Shown here in pieces: positions 1-10,835 of a DNA stretch of 64,000 bases. The DNA comes from Streptomyces sp. NBC_01717 (lineage in GTDB: Bacteria; Actinomycetota; Actinomycetes; Streptomycetales; Streptomycetaceae). The first letter of the stretch is position 1, and each line of letters starts with the position of its first letter. The translations under genes were made by a program, and so were the position numbers. Below the pieces are notes generated by a model. It was not told the origin of the DNA. It saw only the letters and a list, made by a program, of their open reading frames with translations, and ran no database searches. The DNA lies in NCBI RefSeq assembly GCF_036248255.1, contig NZ_CP109178.1, positions 4,526,001 through 4,590,000 on the forward strand, in the 5' to 3' direction.

Positions 1-2330
<2,330 letters not shown>

Positions 2331-2333
2331 CTA

Positions 2334-2354
2334 CTTGAGTGGATCTGACTCAAG
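2334..2354. promoter_or_regulatory. HAIR operator (HspR binding site) of the dnaK operon
   Basis: Perfect inverted repeat CTTGAGT-N7-ACTCAAG, identical to the HAIR consensus bound by the HspR repressor in actinobacteria. It sits between the dnaK start and the divergent sugar transferase gene, in position to block dnaK transcription. Confidence 0.92.
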
Positions 2355-2385
2355 GATGCATGACACCCGCCCCAGAGTCAACAGA

Positions 2386-2406
2386 CCTGAGCGGGGTCGA
2401 CTCAAC
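2386..2406. promoter_or_regulatory. Second, imperfect HAIR-like site
   Basis: CCTGAGC-N7-ACTCAAC matches the HAIR consensus with two mismatches in the left arm and one in the right, 32 bases beyond the perfect site. Streptomyces dnaK promoters are known to carry several partially related HspR sites, so this is a plausible weaker one. Confidence 0.6.
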
Positions 2407-2629
2407 TATCGTGCACACACCTCGCGCCACCTGCGGTTTGTCCGAGATGCGAGGGGTGCATATCCGGGCACATATCCAGCGACCACTACCGGCGATCGAG
2501 GGTGACACCTACCGACCCGACGGCCCACACGCCCCGCTCCATCATCGCCGCATGGGATCGTTCTGTCACAAAATGCCGCGAGATGCACAAAACCGGCATC
2601 CGACCCGTCCAACCCGGCAGGTGTGCACG

Positions 2630-3229
2630 ATGCAGACGCAGATGACGGCGAAGCGCGCGCTGGATCTGGCCCTCGGCTCGGTCCTGCTCGTCCTGGCCGC
2701 CCCCCTGCTCGCCGCAGGAGCCGCCGCGCTCGCCGCACGGCGGCCACCCGGCGGCGTACTGACCCGCTCCGTGCGGATCGGCCTGGCCGGCCGGCCCTTC
2801 GTACTGCGCACCCTGCGCACCCGCCGACTGCGCCTCGACCTGCTCTCCCGGCTGCCCCATGTCGTACGGGGAGAGCTCTCCCTCGTCGGACCGGAACCGC
2901 TCCCCCCGGACGACGAGCGGGCCGGGACCGCCGACGGAACGACCGGCGGCGCCGGGGACGGGCCCGGCGCGCAACACTGGCGGCAGGAACTGAGACCCGG
3001 CCTGACCGGCCTGGCCCAGGTCCGCTCCCGCTCCGGGATGCCGTGGGACGAACCGGCCCTGCTCGACCAGCACTACGCCGAGCACCACTGGCTGGGACTC
3101 GATCTGACGATCCTGGCGGCGGCGGCCCACATTCCGCTGCGCGCCGCGGTCCGCAGGCTCACCCACCGCGGCAAGGCACACCTGAGCGACACAGATCACC
3201 GACTGCGCGGCTACAGCGCGGCGGAATAA
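2630..3229 (+). CDS. Small bacterial sugar transferase (WcaJ/WbaP-like catalytic domain)
   Basis: Probable undecaprenyl-phosphate sugar-1-phosphate transferase, which starts polysaccharide repeat units on the lipid carrier at the inner membrane face. The 199-residue protein begins at ATG 2630 (MQTQMTAKRALDLALGS). An N-terminal hydrophobic helix at about 12-33 anchors it, then come the family blocks GELSLVGPEPLP and LRPGLTGLAQV. It lacks the long N-terminal membrane region of full PglC/WcaJ enzymes and the usual Gly/Asp-rich spacing is shortened, so activity is not certain. It is transcribed divergently from dnaK. Longer reading upstream is possible but is less protein-like. Confidence 0.7.
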   Translation: MQTQMTAKRALDLALGSVLLVLAAPLLAAGAAALAARRPPGGVLTRSVRIGLAGRPFVLRTLRTRRLRLDLLSRLPHVVRGELSLVGPEPLPPDDERAGTADGTTGGAGDGPGAQHWRQELRPGLTGLAQVRSRSGMPWDEPALLDQHYAEHHWLGLDLTILAAAAHIPLRAAVRRLTHRGKAHLSDTDHRLRGYSAAE

Positions 3230-3258
3230 GTGGATAGTGTCAGCACAGACTGATTAAG

Positions 3259-3272
3259 TTACTGCTTAGTAA
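3259..3272. promoter_or_regulatory. Palindrome upstream of the Fe-S reductase gene
   Basis: TTACT-GCTT-AGTAA is a perfect inverted repeat about 67 bases before the Fe-S reductase start, in an AT-richer stretch that looks like a promoter. The arm length and spacing resemble operators of TetR-family regulators. No regulator is identified; this is inference from symmetry and position. Confidence 0.45.
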
Positions 3273-3338
3273 TCGCTTGTACTCCGACACGTCCCACAAG
3301 TGCCGGATCCCACCCTCGCAGGCCCGAGGAGCCCCCAA

Positions 3339-5606
3339 ATGCAACTCGCCGCGATCATCGTGTCGCTGGTGCTGACTGTGGTCGGCGTTGCGCTCATCGC
3401 CCGAGCCGTCGCGCAGATCTACCGGTTCGTCAAACTCGGACAGCCGGTCCCGGTAGGCAGCCGCACCGACAACCCGAAGCAGCGCACGATCACCCTGGTC
3501 AAGGAGTTCCTCGGCCATACCCGGATGAACCGGTGGGGGATCGTAGGCTTCGCGCACTGGTTCGTCGCCATCGGCTTCCTGACGCTGCCGCCGACGCTGC
3601 TCCAGGCGTACGGACAGCTCTTCAAGGCCGACTGGGTGCTGCCGATCATCGGTGAATGGCTGCCTTTCGAGCTCTACATCGAGTTCATCGGCCTGATGAC
3701 GACGGTCGGCATCCTCGTGCTGATCGCCATCCGGCTGCTGAACCTGCCCTCCCGGGCCGGCCGCAAGTCCCGGTTCGCGGGCTCCAAGGCCTGGCAGGCG
3801 TACTTCGTCGAGTACGTCATCCTCGTCATCGGCCTGGCGATCCTGACCCTGCGCGGTCTCGAGGGCGCGATCCACCACGTGGAGGGCTACGAAGCCGCGT
3901 ACTTCGTCTCGTACCCCCTGGTCCTCGCCTTTAAGGGACTCGGCCTCGGCGCGCTGCAGAACCTCATCTACTTCACCGCGATGATCAAGATCGGCACCTC
4001 GCTGATCTGGATGATCACGGTCTCGCTCAACACCAACATGGGTGTTGCCTGGCACCGCTTCCTCGCCTTCCCGAACATCTGGTTCAAGCGCAACGCGGAC
4101 GGCGCGGTCGCGCTCGGCGCGCTGCAGCCGATGACCTCCGGCGGCAAGGAGATCGACTTCGAGGACCCGGGCGAGGACGACGTCTTCGGTGTCTCCCAGG
4201 TCGAGCAGTTCTCCTGGAAGGGCATCCTCGACTTCTCCACGTGCACGGAGTGCGGTCGCTGCCAGTCGCAGTGCCCCGCATGGAACACCGGCAAGCCGCT
4301 CTCCCCGAAGCTCCTGATCATGTCGCTGCGCGACCACGCGCACGCCAAGGCCCCGTACCTGCTCGCCGGTGGCGGCAAGGACATGGAGGGCAACGAGAAG
4401 GCGTCCGAGGAACAGCTGAAGGACGTCCCGGCCGCGGCGCTGGCGGAGGCCGAACGCCCCCTCATCGGCACGGTCGAGGAGAACGGCGTCATCGACCCGG
4501 ACGTGCTCTGGTCCTGCACCACCTGCGGTGCGTGCGTGGAGCAGTGCCCGGTCGACATCGAGCACATCGACCACATCGTCGACATGCGCCGTTACCAGGT
4601 GATGATCGAGTCCGCGTTCCCGTCCGAGGCGGGCACGATGCTCAAGAACCTGGAGAAGAAGGGCAACCCCTGGGGGCTCGCCAAGAAGCAGCGCGTCGAG
4701 TGGACCAAGGAGGTCGACTTCGAGGTCCCGATCGTCGGCAAGGACGTCGAGGACCTGTCGGAGATCGACTACCTCTACTGGGTCGGCTGCGCGGGCGCCC
4801 TGGAGGACCGGGCCAAGAAGACCACGAAGGCCTTCGCCGAGCTGCTGCACATCGCGGGCGTGAAGTTCGCGATCATGGGTGGCGACGAGAAGTGCACGGG
4901 AGACTCGGCCCGCCGCCTGGGCAACGAGCCGCTGTTCCAGCAGCTCGGCCAGGAGAACGTCGCGATGCTGAACATGGCGTTCGGCGAGGACGACGAGGAC
5001 GAGACGACGAAGAAGCCCAAGTCGTCCAAGAAGATCGTCGCGACCTGCCCGCACTGCTTCAACACCATCGCGAACGAGTACCCGCAGCTCGGTGGCGAGT
5101 ACGAGGTCATCCACCACACGCAGCTGCTCCAGCACCTGGTGGACGAGGGGAAGCTGATCCCGGTGACCCCGGTCGAGGGCCTGATCACGTACCACGACCC
5201 GTGCTACCTGGGCCGGCACAACAAGATCTACACGCCGCCGCGCGAGATCATCGCGAAGGTGCCGGGTCTGCGGAACGAGGAGATGCACCGCCACAAGGAG
5301 CGCGGCTTCTGCTGCGGCGCCGGTGGTGCCCGGATGTGGATGGAGGAGCGGATCGGCAAGCGCATCAACAACGAGCGCGTCGACGAAGCCCTCTCCCTCA
5401 ACCCGGACATCGTCTCCACCGCCTGCCCGTTCTGCCTCGTCATGCTGACCGACTCGGTCAACGGCAAGAAGAACGACGGCAAGGCGAAGGAGTCGGTCCA
5501 GGTGGTCGACGTCTCGCAGCTGCTGCTCGACTCGGTGAAGACCCCGGCGGACCCGGCGGGCGAGCCGGAGTCCGAGAGTGCGCCGGAGCCGGAGCCGGTG
5601 AAGTAG
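3339..5606 (+). CDS. Membrane-bound Fe-S oxidoreductase with CCG domains (EtfD-like)
   Basis: Likely membrane reductase that passes electrons from an electron-transfer flavoprotein to quinone, as proposed for mycobacterial EtfD; the partner is inferred. The 755-residue protein has an N-terminal membrane region (roughly residues 1-240, several hydrophobic helices, nitrate-reductase-gamma-like). Two 4Fe-4S ferredoxin motifs follow, CTECGRCQSQCP and CTTCGACVEQCP, then two cysteine-rich CCG domains (CPHCFNTIANEYP with HDPCYLGRHN, and FCCGAGGARMW). The C-terminus is acidic and proline-rich. ATG 3339 was chosen because GAGGAG lies eight bases upstream; a GTG at 3300 is less likely. A strong terminator follows. 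Confidence 0.85.
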   Translation: MQLAAIIVSLVLTVVGVALIARAVAQIYRFVKLGQPVPVGSRTDNPKQRTITLVKEFLGHTRMNRWGIVGFAHWFVAIGFLTLPPTLLQAYGQLFKADWVLPIIGEWLPFELYIEFIGLMTTVGILVLIAIRLLNLPSRAGRKSRFAGSKAWQAYFVEYVILVIGLAILTLRGLEGAIHHVEGYEAAYFVSYPLVLAFKGLGLGALQNLIYFTAMIKIGTSLIWMITVSLNTNMGVAWHRFLAFPNIWFKRNADGAVALGALQPMTSGGKEIDFEDPGEDDVFGVSQVEQFSWKGILDFSTCTECGRCQSQCPAWNTGKPLSPKLLIMSLRDHAHAKAPYLLAGGGKDMEGNEKASEEQLKDVPAAALAEAERPLIGTVEENGVIDPDVLWSCTTCGACVEQCPVDIEHIDHIVDMRRYQVMIESAFPSEAGTMLKNLEKKGNPWGLAKKQRVEWTKEVDFEVPIVGKDVEDLSEIDYLYWVGCAGALEDRAKKTTKAFAELLHIAGVKFAIMGGDEKCTGDSARRLGNEPLFQQLGQENVAMLNMAFGEDDEDETTKKPKSSKKIVATCPHCFNTIANEYPQLGGEYEVIHHTQLLQHLVDEGKLIPVTPVEGLITYHDPCYLGRHNKIYTPPREIIAKVPGLRNEEMHRHKERGFCCGAGGARMWMEERIGKRINNERVDEALSLNPDIVSTACPFCLVMLTDSVNGKKNDGKAKESVQVVDVSQLLLDSVKTPADPAGEPESESAPEPEPVK

Positions 5607-5617
5607 CTTTCGGCCGC

Positions 5618-5655
5618 AGGAGGGGCTGACGGGGAACTCCCCGTCAGCCCCTCCT
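5618..5655 (+). terminator. Strong stem-loop terminator after the Fe-S reductase
   Basis: A 17-bp perfect stem (AGGAGGGGCTGACGGGG and its complement) with a 4-base loop, starting 12 bases after the stop codon. It lacks a long T run, as is common in Streptomyces. Confidence 0.85.
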
Positions 5656-6043
5656 GTCGTTTCCGGCCCCTCCGCCCCCACCGCTTCACAGTGCTGCGGG
5701 GCGACGCTTCCGGTGTGCCTCAACCGTCGGCGAGCAGTCGGCCGACGCGGAGAGCGACGGGCCGCCCGGGAGCGGAGCCGGGGCTTTCGGGACGGTTTCG
5801 TACAGGGCGGTGCTCGGCCGGAAACGGGAGCCTCCGGGGAGGCCCCGCGCCTCCCCCTCCCGCCGCCACCTCCCGCCCCAGAAATAGTTGCGGCCCCCAT
5901 ACAACCCTCCGGCCCCACCGCGAGTCTCCTGTTCGCCAACTGCAGGGCTACACCTGGGACAACTCCCGGCAAACGCTCGCGGAACGCACCCCATTGACTG
6001 CGGATGCCCGCCAGGCATCCCCGCATGCTGCAGGAGAACCCGC
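5656..6043. other. Intergenic leader before the FG-GAP cluster
   Basis: No gene supported. The stretch is partly C-rich (5848-5880) and ends in AGGAG at 6032-6036, the ribosome binding site of the first FG-GAP gene. A promoter must lie here or just upstream, but I cannot place its boxes. Confidence 0.5.
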
Positions 6044-7513
6044 ATGCAGAAACACCTGCGTATCGCCCTCGCATCGGCCGCCGCGGCCGCGCTGACGGGC
6101 GGACTGCTCTCCCTCTCGACGGGCGTGGCCGGCGCCGCCGACTCCGTCCACCACCCCATGGCCGACTTCAACGGCGACCACATCGGTGACGTCGCCTTCT
6201 CCGCCGGCTGGGCGACCGTAGGCGGCAAGAAGGACGCCGGCCAGATCGTCGCCCTGTACGGCTCCGCGAACGGCGTGACGTCCACCGCCCGCAAAACGGT
6301 CAGCCAGAACACGACCGGCGTGCCCGGCAGCGCCGAGACCGGCGACGCCTTCGGCTGGGTCAGCGCCTACGGCGACTTCAACGCCGACGGGTTCGACGAC
6401 CTGGCCGTCTCCGCGCACTATGAGGACGTGGACGGCGACACCGACGGCGGCACCGTCGCGATCCTGTGGGGTTCCTCCTCGGGCCTCACCGGCGGCACGA
6501 CGATCAAGGACCCGGCCGTCTCCTCGCACGACCATTGGGGCCGCACGCTCGCCGCGGGCGACTTCGACAACGACGGCAAGGACGACCTCGCGATCGGTTC
6601 CTCGGCGAGCACGATCTACGTCTACAAGGGCGGCATCACCAAGACGGGCACCTCGGGCGGCCGGTACACCGTCAAGCCGCCGATCGAGTCCGGCGGCACC
6701 AGCGGTCCGCTCAACCTCACCGCGGGCGACGTGAACGGCGACGGCGCCACCGACCTCGTGGTCGACGGCTACGAGACCACGACCGACTACGGCTGGAACA
6801 CCAACTACTACGTTCCCGGCACCGCATCCGGCCTGAACGCCTCGTCCGCGAAGGCACTGAAGCCCGGCATCATCACCGCCATCGGCGACGTCAACGGGGA
6901 CAACTTCGGCGATATCGTGACCGGCCAGGAGTGGGACAAGCCCAAGGACGGCCCGGTGCTGCCCGGCACGGTCGACGGCGGCAAGGTCAACATCACGTAC
7001 GGCTCCGCGGGCGGCCCCGCCACCACCACGGCCATCAGCCAGGACACCGGCAACGTCCCCGGCGGCTCCGAGCGCGGCGACTACTTCGGCGGCGAGCTGT
7101 CCCTCGGCGACATCAACGGCGACGGCTTCCAGGACCTGGTCGTCGGCGCCCCGGGCGAAAACCTGGGCAGCGCCGTGGACACCGGCTCCGTGACGGTCCT
7201 GTACGGCTCCGCATCCGGCATCAACACCCAGTCCGGCGGCCAGTTCTTCGCCCAGTCCACGGCCGGCGTCCCCGGCTCGGACGAGTCGAAGGACTACTTC
7301 GGCAACGAGGTCAAGCTCACCGACGTCAACGGCGACGGCAAGGCGGACCTGACGATCGGCGCGTACGGCGAGAACGGCGGCAACGGCGCGCTGACCTACC
7401 TCCCGTCCAACGGCACCCGCATCACCACGACGGGCGCGCGCTCGCTCTCGACGACGTCGGTGGGCGTGTCCACCGACGCGTACCCGGGACTGGGCGGCAA
7501 CGCGGCCAACTGA
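6044..7513 (+). CDS. Secreted FG-GAP/VCBS repeat protein 1
   Basis: Exported beta-propeller protein of 489 residues with an integrin-alpha-like N-terminal fold; the ligand is unknown. A Sec signal peptide (MQKHLRIALASAAAAALTG, cleavage near GVAGAA-DS) is followed by seven FG-GAP blades. Each carries a calcium-loop motif such as DFNADGFDDL, DFDNDGKDDL, DVNGDGATDL, DINGDGFQDL and DVNGDGKADL. It is the first of three tandem paralogues on the same strand. ATG 6044 has AGGAG seven bases upstream. A terminator after the stop separates it from the next gene. Confidence 0.88.
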   Translation: MQKHLRIALASAAAAALTGGLLSLSTGVAGAADSVHHPMADFNGDHIGDVAFSAGWATVGGKKDAGQIVALYGSANGVTSTARKTVSQNTTGVPGSAETGDAFGWVSAYGDFNADGFDDLAVSAHYEDVDGDTDGGTVAILWGSSSGLTGGTTIKDPAVSSHDHWGRTLAAGDFDNDGKDDLAIGSSASTIYVYKGGITKTGTSGGRYTVKPPIESGGTSGPLNLTAGDVNGDGATDLVVDGYETTTDYGWNTNYYVPGTASGLNASSAKALKPGIITAIGDVNGDNFGDIVTGQEWDKPKDGPVLPGTVDGGKVNITYGSAGGPATTTAISQDTGNVPGGSERGDYFGGELSLGDINGDGFQDLVVGAPGENLGSAVDTGSVTVLYGSASGINTQSGGQFFAQSTAGVPGSDESKDYFGNEVKLTDVNGDGKADLTIGAYGENGGNGALTYLPSNGTRITTTGARSLSTTSVGVSTDAYPGLGGNAAN

Positions 7514-7532
7514 CCGGCCGCTTCGCGTTGTC

Positions 7533-7559
7533 GGGCCCGCACCGTCTCGGTGCGGGCCC
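7533..7559 (+). terminator. Stem-loop terminator between FG-GAP genes 1 and 2
   Basis: A 12-bp perfect stem GGGCCCGCACCG with its complement around a TCT loop, 20 bases after the stop codon of FG-GAP gene 1. FG-GAP gene 2 starts only 31 bases later, so read-through or a promoter inside this gap must serve it. Confidence 0.8.
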
Positions 7560-7590
7560 CTTCCCTATCGCCACCCACCTCTGGAGCACC

Positions 7591-9042
7591 ATGCGGAAGC
7601 GCACCCCTGTCCTGGCGGCAGCGATGCTCACCACGACCGCCCTCCTCAGCTTCCCGGCACCCGCGTTCGCGGCTGCCGCCAAGTACGCCGACGACTTCAA
7701 CGGCGACGGTTACCGCGACCTGGTGGTGGGTGCCCCCGACGCCACCGTCTCCGGCAAGGCGGAAGCAGGTGCCGTCGTCGTCCTCTATGGTTCGGCAGCG
7801 GGTCCCGGTAAGGCCAAGAAGCAGTTGATCTCCCAGGCCACCGCGGGCGTGGTGGGCACCGCGGAGGCGTACGACCGGTTCGGCGAGTCCGTGGCCTCGG
7901 CCGACCTGGACGCGGACGGCTACGCGGACCTGCTCGTCGGCTCGCCGTACGAGGATGTGGGCGACGCACGCAACCGGGGCTCGGTCACTGTCCTCTGGGG
8001 CAGTTCCCAGGGGCTCAAGACCGGTGTCGCGCTGTCCACGCCGTCCCCGGCCTTCGGCGGTGACGGCTGCTCCTTCGGGACCGGGCTCGCCGCCACCAGC
8101 CCCACCGCCACCTCTCGTGCCGTCGTGACCGTGCCGGGCTGGTGTGCCGTGCGGACGCTCAGCGGGCCCGTCAGCCGGACCGGGAAACCCGCTTCGTCCG
8201 CACTGCTTGTAGACAACCCGTCCGCCGAGGACGCACTACTGGGCGACCTGGACAACAACGGGCACCCGGACGAAGTGGAGATCTCCGTGGGCCTCGGCGA
8301 CCACCCGGCGGGCGGTGTGTTCGTCAACCCCCACGACACCCAGACCTACGAGCCGCCGCTCTCCACCGATGGCGACAACGCCACCATCGGTGACGTCAAC
8401 GGCGACGGGTACCGCGACCTCGTCATCGGAGATCCCGGCGACATGACCATCGACGGCACACCCCAGCCCGGCACCGGCCACCTGGGCGGTCAGATCGCCA
8501 TCTGGCCCGGCGGCGCGCAGGGCATCGACCCCGCCGCCACGCCGATCCTGATCCACCAGGACACCCCCGGAGTGCCCGGAACCGCCGAGAGCGACGATTC
8601 CTTCGGCGCCGATGTGAGCGTCGCCGACATCAATCAGGACGGATACGGCGACATCGCGGTCGGCGTCCCCGGTGAGGACCTCAACGGCACCCGGGACGCG
8701 GGCAGCGTGATCGTGATCCCGGGAAGCGCGACCGGTCCCACCGGCGCGGGCTCCACCAGCATCACGCAGAACTCCGCAGGCGTACCCGGAGCCTCCGAGC
8801 GCTCCGACAGGTTCGGCGCGACGGTCCGCCTCGCCGACTTCACCAAGGACGGCAGGCCCGATCTCGCCGTCGGCACACCGGGCGAAGTCGCCCCGGGTGC
8901 CACCCGCAGCACCGGCGGTGTCTGGGTGTTCAAGGCCTCTTCCACGGGCCTGAGCCTCGCCACGTCCTACAGCATCATGGCCGGCTCCGTGGGTCTGCCC
9001 ACGACCACGGACACCTCCTGGTCGTCCGTACTCGCTCCGTGA
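7591..9042 (+). CDS. Secreted FG-GAP/VCBS repeat protein 2
   Basis: Exported beta-propeller protein of 483 residues. The signal peptide (MRKRTPVLAAAMLTTTALLS, cleavage near AFAAA) is followed by KYADDFNGDGYRDLVVGAPD, the same opening blade as its downstream neighbour. Further blades include DLDADGYADLLVGSPYEDVG, DVNGDGYRDLVIGDPGD and DINQDGYGDIAVGVPGEDL. Blades 3-4 are less regular, with calcium loops partly lost. It is clearly paralogous to the genes at 9081 and 60462. ATG 7591 has CTGGAG a few bases upstream. Function beyond binding or adhesion cannot be stated. Confidence 0.87.
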   Translation: MRKRTPVLAAAMLTTTALLSFPAPAFAAAAKYADDFNGDGYRDLVVGAPDATVSGKAEAGAVVVLYGSAAGPGKAKKQLISQATAGVVGTAEAYDRFGESVASADLDADGYADLLVGSPYEDVGDARNRGSVTVLWGSSQGLKTGVALSTPSPAFGGDGCSFGTGLAATSPTATSRAVVTVPGWCAVRTLSGPVSRTGKPASSALLVDNPSAEDALLGDLDNNGHPDEVEISVGLGDHPAGGVFVNPHDTQTYEPPLSTDGDNATIGDVNGDGYRDLVIGDPGDMTIDGTPQPGTGHLGGQIAIWPGGAQGIDPAATPILIHQDTPGVPGTAESDDSFGADVSVADINQDGYGDIAVGVPGEDLNGTRDAGSVIVIPGSATGPTGAGSTSITQNSAGVPGASERSDRFGATVRLADFTKDGRPDLAVGTPGEVAPGATRSTGGVWVFKASSTGLSLATSYSIMAGSVGLPTTTDTSWSSVLAP

Positions 9043-9080
9043 CCCCGACACGCCACCCGTTCCCTGGAGAAGCAACTGCC

Positions 9081-10511
9081 ATGCGTCTTCGCACCACCAC
9101 GGCCCTGGCCGCCCTCGTCGCGGCGGGCCTGACCCCCCTCACCCTGCCCACCACACCTGCCTCCGCCGGTACCACGAAGTACGCGGACGACTTCAACGGC
9201 GACGGGTACCGCGACCTCGCGACATCAGCTCCTGACGCCACTGTCAGCGGCGAAGTCGGCGCGGGAGCCATCGTTGTCACCTACGGCTCAGCATCCGGCC
9301 TGGCCGCCTCCAGCCGCACGGTGATCAGCCAGAACTCCGCCTCGGTGCCTGGCGCCGCCGAGAAGTCCGACAGCTTCGGATCCAGCCTCGCCTCCGCGGA
9401 TCTCGATCGCGACGGATACGCAGACCTTGTCGTCGGCGCCGAATACGAGGACGTCGGCACCTACACGGACGCAGGCAGCGTCACCGTTCTGTGGGGCAGC
9501 GCATCGGGGCTGTCGGGCGGGGCCACTCTGTCCCCTCCCCGCCGGCGCTTCGACAAGGACCGCAGCGGAATGTCCGTCGCGACCGGCGACTTCGACGGCG
9601 ATGGCTCGATCGAGGTCATGGCCGCCGGGAACGGCGACCTGTGGCACATGGAAGGCCCGTTCACCCGCTCGGGCACGGCAGCCGATACCGAGTACATCTT
9701 CAACGACACCACACGAAACCTCGCCGTCGGTGACATCACCGGCAACGGCAGCGACGAACTCCTCATGCTGGGCGGAATGGCCGACGACGACCTCGGGGGC
9801 GAGGTCGCAGTGATGAGCTGGGACTCGGGCGAGTGGCAGAACACAGAGATCGCTGCGGACGGCCTCACCGGAGCCGTCGGCGACATCGACGCGGACGGAT
9901 ATGCAGACGTCGTCCTCGGCCGCGGCGACAAGCACGGCAACGAGGCGAAAGCGGGCATCGCCAAGGGCGGCCAGATCACAGTCCTCCATGGCAGCCCGGC
10001 CGGCCTGGGCGCCACGCGCCCCGCACGCACGCTCAGCCAGGCGTCCTCCGGGATTCCCGGCACCGCCGAGACCTGGGACGGATTCGGTGACTCCGTCGCC
10101 ATGGGCGACATCAACGGCGACGGCTACGCGGATGTTGCCGTGGGGGCCCCGGCCGAGGGCGTCGGTGACCAGCCCGAGGCCGGTGCGGTCACCGTCCTTC
10201 GAGGCTCGGCGACCGGTCTGACCACGACGCGCGCGGTCTCCTTCACGCAGAACAGCACGGCGGTCCCGGGCACGGCTGAGAACCTCGACAGCTTCGGCTC
10301 GGCAGTACGTCTCGCCGACCTCAACGGCAACGCCAAAGCGGACCTGTCCATCGGCGTCGCGGGCGAGAACGAGGTGGGCGGGATCTGGTACCTGCCCGGC
10401 ACGTCGACCGGTCTCACGGGCACCAAATCCGTTGGCTGTACCGCCACTTCACTGGGTCTGGCCTCGGCCGGCTTCCCCGCGCTGGGCGAGGACTTCGCCC
10501 AACCCCGTTGA
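9081..10511 (+). CDS. Secreted FG-GAP/VCBS repeat protein 3
   Basis: Exported beta-propeller protein of 476 residues, closest here to the gene just upstream, from which it is separated by 38 bases; the two are probably cotranscribed. The signal peptide MRLRTTTALAALVAAGLTPL ends near ASAGT. Blades include DDFNGDGYRDLATSAPDATV, DLDRDGYADLVVGAEYEDVG, DFDGDGSIEVMAAG, DIDADGYADVVLG and DINGDGYADVAVGAPAEGVG. The start has CTGGAGAAG upstream. Tandem duplication is the simplest origin of genes 2 and 3. Confidence 0.87.
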   Translation: MRLRTTTALAALVAAGLTPLTLPTTPASAGTTKYADDFNGDGYRDLATSAPDATVSGEVGAGAIVVTYGSASGLAASSRTVISQNSASVPGAAEKSDSFGSSLASADLDRDGYADLVVGAEYEDVGTYTDAGSVTVLWGSASGLSGGATLSPPRRRFDKDRSGMSVATGDFDGDGSIEVMAAGNGDLWHMEGPFTRSGTAADTEYIFNDTTRNLAVGDITGNGSDELLMLGGMADDDLGGEVAVMSWDSGEWQNTEIAADGLTGAVGDIDADGYADVVLGRGDKHGNEAKAGIAKGGQITVLHGSPAGLGATRPARTLSQASSGIPGTAETWDGFGDSVAMGDINGDGYADVAVGAPAEGVGDQPEAGAVTVLRGSATGLTTTRAVSFTQNSTAVPGTAENLDSFGSAVRLADLNGNAKADLSIGVAGENEVGGIWYLPGTSTGLTGTKSVGCTATSLGLASAGFPALGEDFAQPR

Positions 10512-10835
10512 TCAAATACGTCTCGTACATGACGCATGACCGTCGGCGAGCCCGTCCCGAGTGGTGCACAGCATCCGGGCGGGCTCGTCGCCTTCGGGGA
10601 TTCAGATGGTTCCCGGCCCTGTCCGGCCAGGCCCAGCGCGTTCTCCCCGCGCGCGCTCGGAGTGCCCTCGGCCGTCGATCCCCTCCGGCACGGATCCGCA
10701 CTCCCGACCGCCCCGTACACACCCCTCACTGCTGCCCCGGGACACCCTTAGGGGATGTCACAGCTCGGCCGCAAAGCCGGGCCCGATCCTCCGGGCCCGG
10801 CACCTCACTGTCCCGGACCAGGTACGTTCGATTAC
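10512..10835. other. Intergenic region between FG-GAP 3 and the Yip1 gene
   Basis: No gene supported. An imperfect inverted repeat, GGCGAGCCCG near 10545 against CGGGCTCGTCGCC near 10580 with a 3-base bulge, may be the terminator of FG-GAP gene 3. The remainder should hold the promoter of the Yip1-family gene. Confidence 0.4.

Noticed and set aside
3240-6074. Open frame of 944 codons antisense to the Fe-S reductase
   Set aside because: It spans a gene, its terminator and the next leader, with the same shadow composition. The sense gene has clear iron-sulfur motifs.
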